DNA from: Stipa capillata | Lineage: Eukaryota > Streptophyta > Magnoliopsida > Poales > Poaceae | NCBI GenBank assembly: GCA_019208055.1 | Contig: JAGXJF010002547.1 | Span: 62,001-126,000, forward strand | Length of the DNA stretch: 64,000 nucleotides | Direction of reading: 5' to 3' | Shown: positions 24,981 through 34,952 of the stretch, one piece after another | How positions within the stretch are numbered: the stretch's first letter is position 1 | Layout: every line of letters starts with the position of its first letter | Translations under genes and position numbers: made by a program | Notes under the pieces: generated by a model | Seen by the model: the letters and a program-made list of their open reading frames with translations, nothing else | Databases searched by the model: none | Told to the model about the DNA's origin: nothing

Positions 24981-26547
24981 CTATTGGCAGAGCTAAGAGA
25001 ACTAATGGGTTTCTTCTTACACACTAAGGCCAGCCCATGATGATTTTGGTACAGCACTCACTCATCTTCCAGGGTACTGTTGGCATGAGTAACAACAGGA
25101 GGCCTGCGGTCATAGGTCTTGAAATGGGCCAGATGAGATTCAGCTAGCTTTGTTGCATACAGGGTTACCCCACAAATAAAGTATCGGAATTCTAATTGAT
25201 CCAAGAGGATATCAAAGTGGTTATTTGTCTGTTCTGTTCTGCAACAGGCATGGCATTGCGCATGGAGGTTCAGGGAATCACTCCTGGAAAAATGTGTATG
25301 CAGATCTACCACAGGATGGTGCATCTAGCTAGCATCAACCAAACAAAATTCATGGGGGTATGGATAAGTGGAGACGACATGGAGTATGGGCAAAATCTGT
25401 AATAAATTGAATTGCTTTTAATAATACTAAGACACAACCTCAGAATTTATGTTGTGATCTAGTTTGTGATCCAGTGGTACCTTTTGCCATCAATAAGCTG
25501 ATAGGTACATGCTTCCGTACTTTTTCTGGCAAAAACTTCCATACACCAATTAGTACTACTAGAAATTTAGTAGAAGTACTCTCTAGAACGATCTATGACG
25601 TCTAAAAATACCACTGATTTTTCCCAACTGAGAATCCATTGACAGACATTAAACAAAAAGGCGTTTCTTCAGAGTTTAAATTAACAGCACTTCCATGGAG
25701 TAAGAAAGCTTTAATTAAGCAAAGTAGCAACACAACGGATAACAGGTCAAAATGGGGAAAAGGGAACTTTCTGTCTTCTCACCTGCCACCCTTTTGATCG
25801 CTCCATCCAAGGCGGCATTCCCGACGCCGCGGAAACCGCCGCCGCCGTTGCAGCCGTGTAGAAGTCGTCGCCAAAACCCTCCTGCTGCTGCCGCTGCTGG
25901 GCGTATAGGGCCGCGGCTGCAGCCAGAGCCTCCGCGTCGGTGTCACCACTGTAAGTCTCGGTCGGATCCAACGGCGCCGCCACCGGCTGCCTCTGTTCCG
26001 CCTCCAGCGCGTCGGCGGCTTCCTCCTCGTCGCCGCGGAGGTCGGCGTCGCCGGAGCGCGTGGTCGCTAGGACTGCGGAGAGTAGCTCGTCGCGCTCGGC
26101 GGCCTCGCGCTCGAGCCGCCCGACGCGGGCTCGCAGCGCGGCGGCCTCCGCCTCCGCCTCCCCGAGCCGCGCGCGGAGGGAGTTGGCCTCGTCGCCCGCC
26201 GCTGCCGCGCGGGCGAGGAGGCGGCGCTCGGCCTCCATCCACGTGGCGCGGTGTCCTGCGAAGATCTCCGCGGCGCGGGCGTTGGCCCGGGCGTCCTCGC
26301 GGCGGTGCGCGCGCAGCTGGCGGAGCTGGTCCTCGGCGGCCAGGAGGCGCGCAGCCAGCAAGCGCCCCCGCGACTGGAGCGAGGCGACGTGGCGCGCGGA
26401 GCCGGGCCCGCCGCCGCCGGGGAGGGAGGCGAGGAAGAGCGCGAAGCTGAGGCCGAGGTAGGTGGCCAGGGCACCGCCGCCGGCAGCGGGCTCCTGCGTC
26501 GGTGGCGGGGGCTCGGACGCCGGCGCGGCGGCCTCGTCGGCCGCCAT
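22718..26547 (-). CDS. Plant coiled-coil protein of unknown function
   Basis: Four exons on the minus strand: 26547-25783, 23933-23878, 23784-23592 and 23074-22718. All have GT-AG junctions and consistent phase, giving about 456 residues with no break. The N-terminus is acidic and proline-rich. A hydrophobic stretch near residues 26-45 (ALATYLGLSFALFLASLPGG) could be a membrane anchor. Residues 60-170 are an Ala/Arg/Glu-rich heptad-like coiled coil. The C-terminal half (from SPWKVDVESSGVPAKLR through SDPCDSTLSSEFRTQRQ to LLSPYASAVR) is non-repetitive and looks conserved. I recognise it as the sort of sequence kept across land plants but cannot assign a function. The ATG at 26547 is the first in frame and follows a CT-rich leader. 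No other gene overlaps it. Confidence 0.85.
24918..24977. repeat. (AT)n microsatellite in an intron
   Basis: About 60 bases of uninterrupted AT dinucleotides in the large first intron of the coiled-coil gene, flanked by ATAGTATT and AATACTAT. The true length may differ from the assembly. Confidence 0.95.
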
Positions 26548-26559
26548 GTAGGGGAAGCT

Positions 26560-26587
<28 letters not shown>
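26560..26587 (-). repeat. (CT)n tract in the coiled-coil gene leader
   Basis: Fourteen GA units on the plus strand read as CT on the sense strand, starting 13 bases before the ATG. CT-rich leaders are common near grass transcription starts. Confidence 0.8.
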
Positions 26588-26591
<4 letters not shown>

Positions 26592-26611
26592 TGTGTGTGT
26601 GTGGGTGTGTG

Positions 26612-26617
26612 TATATA
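26612..26617 (-). promoter_or_regulatory. TATA box of the coiled-coil gene
   Basis: The sense strand reads CTATATAC, 65-70 bases upstream of the ATG. This would place the start site near the CT tract. A GT/CA run at 26592-26611 lies between. Confidence 0.45.
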
Positions 26618-26787
26618 GTCTGGGGCCATGTGCAAGGGTTGGAAGGGAAGAAGAGGGTTATTGACGAAAATGCCCCTGTGCGCCCACTGTGTGATGCACG
26701 GGAAGTCGTGATGATAAGGATAGTTTGGTTTCTGGTGGTCGGAGAGGATGCCCCGCCGTCCCATGTAAATTTGTGGGGTGGAAATTA

Positions 26788-27738
26788 AGGGCTGGTGACA
26801 TGAAACCTGATGCTACTGAAAATTTTCATGTCCCGGCCGCACCGTTGGATCCGGACTATCCTTTGCGCCTTTTTTGACATTAAACTCCATCCCTCTCCGC
26901 CTCTTATCTTTTGCCGTGCTTTATTTCTTGCCGCCTCTGTAACTTTCCTTGACGTCACTTTTTGCCGCCTCTATAGCCTCCTTTGTTTGTTATATCGGTG
27001 CTGCTCAATGTCGTTCCACTAATTCCTCATCGTCCGACTACCTTCTTCTCTCCTCTAGGGCGAATCATTACCAATCAAGATCTTCCTCCATATGTGATTG
27101 TCACCTTCGATCTCGTGGCCTCTAGCGGCAATGTTGCAGAGTTCTCGTATTCAACTGTGGACAAACCTTGAACATAACTTGTTGCCATCAAAAAAGAAAC
27201 AACCACAATCTCTACCGGAGTGAAAGACGATAGCCTCATGGGAGCACGAATCATGACATATCCAAATGTCACGAAAGAAAAACTAATAGATACCGAATAT
27301 TCAGGCGGAACAATTTTGAGTGGAACCAGAATACTTGCAAAGAAAAAAGAAAGAAAATTGAATGGATGGAACATAACAACAATTCAAACAAAGGTAGCTT
27401 CTTGACATGACGTCCAGGTTGAACTAATTTTGTTACGAGAGCGCCCATGATTAACTAAGGTAGATGAATGCTTGAGCGTTGTGTAGTTTCTCCGAAGGTG
27501 TGACACTGAAAACAAGTGGCGCAAATTGCTACAAGCTAGTTTCATAAAGCTGACATTGTACCACGTAGAGCGTACGAGGCGACAGAGTTGTCAATTATGT
27601 TGGTAGATTTCAACCTTGGAGTCGATGAATTTTGCCCGTATGAACCGTAGTTGATTTCGCTCGTACTCGTACATACGGCAACTTACTGACTGGAGTAACA
27701 GTGCGTGCTGTGTATGTCGTGGGTGAGTGGACTTGGGA
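26788..27738. other. Intergenic DNA
   Basis: No supported gene. Short frames at 26810-27022 and 27075-27405 have no domains or splice context. Confidence 0.35.
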
Positions 27739-27749
27739 CTTTGGATGGC

Positions 27750-27934
27750 GGCAAAAAGCCACATTTGGCCTCCCTTCGGTGTGTCAATGCCAGATTTAGC
27801 CCCGTTTCTGCCACGCCGGAGATGTGGGAGGTGGCCTGCCGCTGGCTGGGGGTGCGGGAAGGGACTTATTTTTGGATTTGAATCTCGCAGGGAGCTAAAT
27901 TTAGCATTTACCGTCACTAAATGTGGCTTTTTTT
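27750..27934. mobile_element. Small Mutator-like MITE related to the element at 50651
   Basis: The inverted ends are AAAAAGCCACATTTGG and its complement near 27914-27934. An 11-base direct repeat CTTTGGATGGC flanks it (27739-27749 and 27935-27945), so a 9-base target plus chance identity fits. The layout GCCACATTTGGCC, then GTCAATGCC, then AGATTTAGCCCC parallels the left arm of the larger element in the NLR array, so the two are probably one family. Confidence 0.65.
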
Positions 27935-27945
27935 CTTTGGATGGC

Positions 27946-28814
27946 AGCGAGCCCTGCAGGGAAAAGGTTCTCTGAAGCCTGAACCACTTTTCTCCTAGCT
28001 TGTCGCCCCCAACCCCAAATCGAAAAGCAGCTGCGCCACCTGTGCCCGTGCGTGCGACAATGACTTATGCGGCCATGAGCATGCGCCCTGTGAAAATGTT
28101 GCGAAAAGTTGCCATGTGTGGCTGGCACTCGGAAGAGGTTTTTCTAGGCAGAGCAGCTACTAGCGTCCACCATGTACGTTACTCCACGTTTATCCAAAGA
28201 AATATTGTATTAGCATCCGGAGTTAAGAAAACAAATAAATGTTAATACTGCAAAGTCCTAGGTAGGACCAGCACGTAACAAACCAAACAAGCTAGCAAGT
28301 TACTCGTAGCCTCATCATACTGTCTATCAGATGAGTGGGCGAAGCGAAAACAACCAACGCAACGGCTCTTGATGGCACCTTGTCCTTTGCAAATTACTCC
28401 CTCGCTACGCTGCTGTAGCAGGCTCCTGTGCTGTACTGCTGCACCCCAACCGTCCCCAATGTCCACGCAACTTGCCATCCCCACCATCTCATCATAGTAT
28501 GATTCCTCTCGTCCCAGGGGTCTTTGAGGATTTCTTTGCCAAAACCCAAAGGATTTGACACTCGCTCTGCTAAAACTGCTAATTTATCTCTCCTCTCATT
28601 GACACCCCTACGGAATGACATTTAGACCATACAGTATTAGCTTTCATCTGTTTCCCACTGATTTTTGCCCTCGGTCAGTATAGTCCAGTACTTTCCATTT
28701 TACTGAAACAAAACAACAAGAGTCGGCGGTACCCACAGCCAGACTATGATTGAACCCTAGCCTAGAGAATTACAGATATCTTAACCTCAACAGGTATGCT
28801 AGTTTTCCACATAC
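27946..28814. other. Intergenic or intronic DNA
   Basis: No gene is recognised. The short frames on either strand are low-complexity or histidine-rich without domains. Confidence 0.3.
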
Positions 28815-28910
28815 CTGGGGGCCGGGGTCATACCTGATGGTAGAGACCCTGTCAAACTTCATCTCAAGCTGCTTCCATGGCCACCAAATCTTGCACTCGT
28901 GCTGGGAGCA
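28815..28910 (-). other. Exon-like segment, unidentified
   Basis: On the minus strand a 96-base open segment with flanking AG and GT dinucleotides encodes 32 residues of high complexity, with CSQHECKIWWPW followed by KQLEMKFDRVSTIR. The flanks are GCAGATAG before and GTATGT after, good splice contexts. I do not recognise the family, and a single exon cannot prove a gene. It might belong with the segment at 30885-31013 on the same strand. Confidence 0.3.
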
Positions 28911-30884
28911 CTATCTGCAGATAAGAAGAATGTCTAAAAATACAAACTAGGCAGGGAAGTTCTCAATGTCAGAGAAGTCGCCCACTTAAGCCTGGTGTTC
29001 ATCCTTGACAAGTACAAAATCACATAAAAGGTGTCCAAGATTGCACTAAAGACAAACTGATTCACATAATTAGCAGCTGTGAAGAAGAAACCAAAAGAGA
29101 TACACCCAATTCACATGCTATGCAGTAGCAGATATGTCTAATTTATTATAGCTATAGGTTTTAAGCTTCGTTGATCATCTACATAATGCTACATAGATGG
29201 TCCACAGGTCCAAAAAACGTGCACCACCACTACATCTCTTTATCATGCATACTGCTTCTACATCAAGTTTACCAATACTTGCTATTCAGTCAAAATTAAC
29301 TTATGATCCAAAATTTCTCTCAGTCAAAATTAACTTACGATCCAAAAGTTCACTCAAAAGTCCCTATGCATTTTGTGAGCTAGAAGCACAGAAAGACGCA
29401 TGAAGTTTACACAAGGAACTCCATGATGAACAATACAAAGTCCACAAGGATCACTGACCAAGCTACAACCATGAAAACAATCACAGCATTAGCGATGGGA
29501 AAACGCTGTAAGCAACTAGTTTAATACACTTACATTTGACTCTAAGATGATTCAATACCAACGGTGGTCAGAGGTCGGGATCAACACCAGATGCAACTGG
29601 AGGTGATGGATCAGCTGGGTTTGCAGTCAGAGGACACACAACAAGTGTAGAAGATCTTCGGGCAGGTTGCAAACAGCAAAACAGGTGGTTCATCAGCAAG
29701 GTGAGGAAGGGGTAGATGATCAGGCAGACAGGGGTGGTGGTGACTGGTGAGTAGAGTAAAAAGGGGGAAGGAGGAAATTGGGTGAGTACAGACAACAGTC
29801 ACAAAAGTTCATCTGGGATGCAGGACAAGTTTAAACAATGAAGATCAGATAATATTACTCTAGAATCTTTTAGTGGGGTAACAGAACAGATGGTAATTGA
29901 AAATCAAAATTTTGTTTTAGAAGTATAAAGGTTACATATTTACATTGTTTGCATGATCCATAAGACTCTGGTGAACATATGTATAACAGAGAAGACCAAC
30001 AAAAAGTGCTAAACAGAACAGGGATGAAATTCTCCTTCAAAAGGTTTCAGAGGTCAGGCAAATTTTAAAAAAAATGCAACAACTTAGCATTGGAAGAATG
30101 ATCTACTGGGCATATATAACTATATAAGAAACACCTGCAGGAAGACCCTGCATGGTATTTCCGTTAAATGGGAATCAACTATTCAACGATAAAATAGTAC
30201 ATCTTCCTTGACATGTAAATGCATGAACATATTATGCTAAATCAGAAGAGCTCTATAACAGTGAACCTTAAGTATACAGCAAGCAATATTAATTATGATC
30301 TGAATTACAACGACAAAAGGAACCTTCAGAAGGTAATGAAGTTGAACAATAAGTGGGATTTCAAAACCATGGCACTTAACATGATGATTATTGCATGCTA
30401 AGACTGAGGAGTCAAAGATAAGTAAAAGGAGTCTTCATGAGTATCAACCATAATAAGATAGATCCTATAGTTGATTTAGGCATTAGGATCCACCATCACC
30501 CCTAACAAATTCCTATTTGGTATAGTTGTAAACTCAAACTATTCAATGTGATGTACGTCTTACAGACAGGTCCTAACTTAAAAAATAAGAATTGATGTTG
30601 TTCAGATCTTTAGGGAATCAGGTATTGGATAATTGACTTCAATATTTATGCATTTTGCATGTTCCACACAATTGACTAACCATAACTGGGTGTTTAAAGC
30701 TCAGATAATCATATATTTCTGGTGTTTAAAGCTAAGATAATCATATATTCCTGAGAAACAGATGATAACTGTATAGCACATTGGAACTTTGAGCATTAAT
30801 CAATGTCTAAGGAAACAAGGGTCATGTAACTTAAATATGCAGCAGGCAGTTTATTGAACCAACCTCACAACTAGCATGCTTGCG
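28911..30884. other. AT-rich unexplained region
   Basis: No gene, TIR pair or retrotransposon domain that I can support. It could be introns of an unrecognised minus-strand gene given the exon-like segments at its edges. Confidence 0.3.
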
Positions 30885-31013
30885 ATTTCCATTGCACACA
30901 AATCCTTTTAAGTTAGAACGCCTGTGTGATAATACCATGCTTTGTCTATATTCACCAAGCTTGGCTTGGGTGTCCTGGTACCATTTGCTGATTGCAAAAC
31001 CTTTACTTCCTAA
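30885..31013 (-). other. Exon-like segment, unidentified
   Basis: The minus strand reads from a TTTAG acceptor (about 31013) into SKGFAISKWYQDTQAKLGEY and on to GNRKHASCE, before a GAG-GT donor-like site. Composition is protein-like (Trp, Tyr, Cys, balanced charge), with no family assignment. It lies downstream of the ILP1-like gene on the same strand. It may be a gene exon or a decayed element. Confidence 0.25.
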
Positions 31014-31657
31014 ATACAATGAATTTCAGTTCTCCAAATATGTTCCTACATTTCATTAAATGTTAAGATTCACCCAACTTGTGTCTGAAAGTCAGATCTA
31101 TTTTTACCAAGCTAACCTATCAACTATCAAGGAATGGAAGTTGACTAACTTCCCTGATTTGCTGCTGAGTTCCTCAATGCCCATGCTCACTGACCCATGG
31201 GCACTCTTAGGATACCAGAAGGGAGAACAGGTAAACTGCTAACCAAAGAAATTCAGTACGAAGCACCACCCAAAGTTAAGGGAATAGATAATCATACGAA
31301 CAAAGTTACTCTAGAAAGTTACATCATGTTAAACTTGATCTTGAAAAGTGCTCATGTGCTGTTCAAATGATATATTTTCAGGGAGCTAAATGTCAAAAAT
31401 GAGTCATGTTAAACTTGATCTTGAAAAGATGTCTTTTGAATCAGTTAATTATCATTGGTGGTTGTCGAAGATGACAATAATGGCTGAAATCCAGATGCAC
31501 CATAAAAATTGCTTGGATATCATCGTGCAAGATTAAACTAGGTACTCATGATCATTTGATGTACAGATAATCAGACGTTACAACATTCCCGTAAAATTGA
31601 AATGATTTAGAACCTACCGCTGTCAAAAATGGAATTCTTGTACTACGTCGAGGAAAG
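31014..31657. other. ILP1-like downstream flank
   Basis: No gene seen. It includes a near-repeat of GTCATGTTAAACTTGATCTT (near 31323 and 31402), an imperfect local duplication. Confidence 0.35.
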
Positions 31658-34534
31658 CTAAAGAGCTTCTCTGAGTTGAAAGGTCTTCAAAATATCTCTA
31701 GCTTTATCGTATTCGTTCAGTGCTACCAATATGTTCTTCAAACGACGAGCCAGCCCACGTGTCTCTTCCTCACTAATGCCTGACACGCGTCTTCTCTCCA
31801 ACTTCTTTGCTAGTTCTAACACAAGATCTGTGAAAGGCTGCAGCTTCTGACTTGGTGAAGACCAAACTCCTGAAAGTGACGCAGCTATCCGTTCGGCCCT
31901 AGTGATTGCATCATGGACATCCAAAATGATACTCTTCATATGAGGAAGAATCTTCCCCCTCAATAGTTCTTCTAGAGCGAGCTTCTCCAGAACAGATTCT
32001 GCTAGGGTGTCTTTCCACAGACATACATTTTTAAGCAGGCGTGTAGCAACTCCAAACCTATATGCAGCATACTGCGCAGCACCTGGTACTGCTCTTGTCA
32101 CCATTGATCCCCAAGCTGGTATTGAAAGATCAGCAATGGCCTCAGTCAGACGACTATACACGGTAGCCAGTAGTTGATGCAAAGCCTTGCTTGACTTCGG
32201 TACAAGGTCAAGCACCATATTAATTGCATCCACAGCGTTTTTTGTTCTTTGAGTGCTCAAAATGTCCCAGCAGTGCATAATACGGTGGTGCAAAATAGGA
32301 AGGGCCACCTTTTCCACTAGAACTGGAACGAGGTTCAAATCTGCATCATTACAGTCTGCACTATCCTCATTTTGCACACCATAATCCAAAAGAATCTTAG
32401 GCCACTCCATGTCAAAGAAATTAGTTGTTTTATGGAGAGGATCCCACTTCAGAAGCTCCAGTCTCACATAAGGGGTGAACACAGATGGTGCGCTCAGTGC
32501 TACATGAGCATCTCGGTAGGCCGAAGGATACTGAGTTTTCCAACCTTCAAACTTGTCCTTGACAATTGTAAGGCTTGAGTATTCCTCTGCAGCATCACTG
32601 AATACAACACCAGCAGTCTTGAGCAACTCATCACGGCTGGACAGATAAGCACTGCTGTCAGTGTCACTCTCATCAGTGCTTAGCTCACCTTCAATCTGCT
32701 CACCGTTAACACTCTTTGCGGCAGATGACAATCTTTTGGATTCTGATCGAGCTTTTCTTCGCTTCCTGTTATCTTCCCTGCGCTTAAGATCCATCCGCTT
32801 CTGGAGATTTATATCTCTCCCAAACTCATCCAGCTCTAGTGGTAGGTTTGAACTTTCCCTAGCAGCAGTTGCTGCTGCTTGTGCAGCATTTGATGCAGCA
32901 GACAGGTTAGCTGAGCTCGATCCTTTGCTAAGAACAGATATTGCTGCACTCACTGCAGCTTCGATCACACTTGACTCATCAGCTAGGTCGGCTGCTCGTC
33001 TCTCTGAAACAGCCAACGCTCGATTTTCATGCAATTTCTGCATGTGCTCCTCCAACTCCTCTATGAAGAATGCCTTATCATTCAAGAAATCACACATGAC
33101 AGAAATATAATTTCGGAGCTCCTGCATGTAGACAAACTTCTTTTCTGCATCCTGCAAACTGCTCTCCAGGCTAGATATCTCTGAAAGAGCTTCATTAAGA
33201 TGCGTGTCTGTCTTCACTAAAGTACTTACTGTTGTCTTGTGGGTCTCCTTAAGCTTTCTGATGTTCTCCTGCAGGGCTTTGCTTGCTACGTCAGCTTGTT
33301 GAGAGATGGACAAGAACTCTGCACTACCTGATGCAAAAGCAGATGCCCCAGGCACAACCCTGCTGAAGGAGGGTTGATAATGAGGACCTCCCGAGTATCC
33401 AGATGGCTGCGGCTGAACCTGCATCGGAGCTGGTGCACCATTCGCTGCTCTCTGAGCAGAAGCATCATCCATCTTCCTACCAAGCGCCTTCCTGAACTGC
33501 TCCTCCTCCCATTTCCTCTCTTCCTCCTCCTCGTCATCGTCCCTATCATCCTCAGCCTCCCTAGACCCATCGTTGATAACTCCCAAACTGGCAGCAGGAC
33601 CCCTATTATTGATCCCGTGAAACACGCCTTTTGAGCTCTTCTGGCCATCCCTCGACTTCTCAGTATACATTGCAATCCTACCCTGCATCTCATTGTCCTC
33701 TTCATCACTGGACCCACCAACAGCATCCCTGCTGCTAAGCACACCGCCACCATCAAGGGAGATGAAATCCGGCGCTGCATGCCTCGGCTGTTGCAGTTGC
33801 TGCCGCTTCGCCCGGATGGCTTCAATCGTCGCCCTGTCAGGTATCAGTGGCCCTTTCTCCTCTTTGTCTCCTTCCTCCTCCTCCTCCTCCTCAGACTCAT
33901 CACCTTCGTCCTCGTTCTGCAATGGTTTCTGTGGTCCAATGCTCGCCTGTGCCATAGGTTTCACCAGACCTTTAAGAACAATCACTGGCTCTGCGGCGAC
34001 TGAAGTGGTGGTGGTACCAGAAGCGGAAGTGGCCGTAGCTCCAGCCAACCGCTGTTGCCGGGACTCGGCCGCCGGAGTAGGCGGTGGTGCGCGCATAAGG
34101 CTCCCAGGGAGAGGGCGCGCGTTCTTCTGGAGCTCCCGGAGGCGCTCGGGGGTATACTCGCCAGCATGCGACTGGAAGTTGGACGGCTTGGGCTCGGGCA
34201 CCGCTGCCGCGACGGCAGGTGAGCTCTTCAGCCGGTCCTTAGCGGGCGTGAGACGGTGGAGGGCCGCCGCAGCTGGCGAGGCCGTGCGGGCCGGCCGGAC
34301 TGAAGCAGCCGGGCGGCGGCGCTGCGCGAACGGGCCCTCCTCGGCGTCATCTTCGTCCTCCTCGTCAGCGAAGCTGAGGCGGCTCGCGCTCTGCCGTCTC
34401 GGCGACCTGGGCTTAGGCACGGCCGAGCTCTGGGTCTTGCTAGCCGCGGGCCTGCTGGGTAGACTAGCATCGTCGGCGTTGGCTCCGTCGGCGTCTTCGG
34501 CGCGGCGGCGGAAGTTTTTGCGGTGGCTGCTCAT
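31658..34534 (-). CDS. ILP1: ILP1/GCFC-type spliceosome-disassembly factor
   Basis: GC-rich sequence DNA-binding factor-like protein, homologous to Arabidopsis ILP1 and animal PAXBP1/GCFC2. In plants ILP1 partners NTR1 in the complex that releases lariat-intron spliceosomes, with effects on microRNA biogenesis and endoreduplication. One uninterrupted exon encodes 958 residues starting MSSHRKNFRRRAED. Residues 1-330 are disordered, basic then acidic, with a Glu run (SEEEEEEEGDKEEKG near 215). Residues 420-510 form a coiled coil (LQENIRKLKETHK to LEEHMQKLHENR). A basic RMDLKRREDNRKRRKARSES patch lies near 590. The GCFC domain covers roughly 640-870 and the end is KTFQLREAL. An upstream in-frame ATG at 34591 adds 19 residues and is less likely. 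The frame is intact, unlike four neighbours. Confidence 0.93.
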   Translation of the reverse strand: MSSHRKNFRRRAEDADGANADDASLPSRPAASKTQSSAVPKPRSPRRQSASRLSFADEEDEDDAEEGPFAQRRRPAASVRPARTASPAAAALHRLTPAKDRLKSSPAVAAAVPEPKPSNFQSHAGEYTPERLRELQKNARPLPGSLMRAPPPTPAAESRQQRLAGATATSASGTTTTSVAAEPVIVLKGLVKPMAQASIGPQKPLQNEDEGDESEEEEEEEGDKEEKGPLIPDRATIEAIRAKRQQLQQPRHAAPDFISLDGGGVLSSRDAVGGSSDEEDNEMQGRIAMYTEKSRDGQKSSKGVFHGINNRGPAASLGVINDGSREAEDDRDDDEEEEERKWEEEQFRKALGRKMDDASAQRAANGAPAPMQVQPQPSGYSGGPHYQPSFSRVVPGASAFASGSAEFLSISQQADVASKALQENIRKLKETHKTTVSTLVKTDTHLNEALSEISSLESSLQDAEKKFVYMQELRNYISVMCDFLNDKAFFIEELEEHMQKLHENRALAVSERRAADLADESSVIEAAVSAAISVLSKGSSSANLSAASNAAQAAATAARESSNLPLELDEFGRDINLQKRMDLKRREDNRKRRKARSESKRLSSAAKSVNGEQIEGELSTDESDTDSSAYLSSRDELLKTAGVVFSDAAEEYSSLTIVKDKFEGWKTQYPSAYRDAHVALSAPSVFTPYVRLELLKWDPLHKTTNFFDMEWPKILLDYGVQNEDSADCNDADLNLVPVLVEKVALPILHHRIMHCWDILSTQRTKNAVDAINMVLDLVPKSSKALHQLLATVYSRLTEAIADLSIPAWGSMVTRAVPGAAQYAAYRFGVATRLLKNVCLWKDTLAESVLEKLALEELLRGKILPHMKSIILDVHDAITRAERIAASLSGVWSSPSQKLQPFTDLVLELAKKLERRRVSGISEEETRGLARRLKNILVALNEYDKARDILKTFQLREAL

Positions 34535-34952
34535 CCCGGCCGCTCGGCTTGCCGGAGCAGCGACACGAGGCAAAATCTGGCAAAAATTCAAGCAACCAGG
34601 TTAGGTGGTGTGGATATAGAAACCATCGCTTTGACGTGCTAGACAGAGGACACAGGGATCTCACCGGCGGTGGGCAAGCGGGAGCGGCTAGGGTTCCGGC
34701 GAGGTGAGGAGATCCGCGTGAGAGAGAGAGAGAGAGAAGGGCGAGGCGGCGAGTGAAAGAAACGAAAGTCCAATCCAGTTGTTGGGTTCGGACCCGGTAA
34801 GCAACCGCCTACGAGTTGGGCCTGTCAGAACCAGCCCACATGAGGCCCATTTAAGCCCAGGCCCGTTCAACTCGTCGCCTTCGCTCCACTTCCCCATCCC
34901 CGTGCGGCGCAAACAAAAACCCTAGCTAATTCCCCCACCACGAACGGAGACC
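34535..34952. promoter_or_regulatory. Divergent promoter, ILP1-like / TMEM70-like
   Basis: Only 418 bases separate the two opposing start codons. The interval holds TGGGCC at 34817-34822 and GGCCCA at 34844-34849, plus further AGCCCA/AGGCCC variants up to 34865 and a GA run at 34718-34738. No TATA box is obvious. Site II motifs shared by both directions suggest co-regulated housekeeping expression (inference). Confidence 0.6.

Noticed and set aside
25752..26664. Plus-strand frames of 130-230 codons
   Set aside because: They are Arg/Ala-rich shadows of the first exon of the coiled-coil gene on the other strand.
33693..34604. A 303-codon plus-strand frame
   Set aside because: It is antisense to the acidic, serine-rich N-terminus of the ILP1-like protein, and its Ser/Leu-rich translation is the expected complement.
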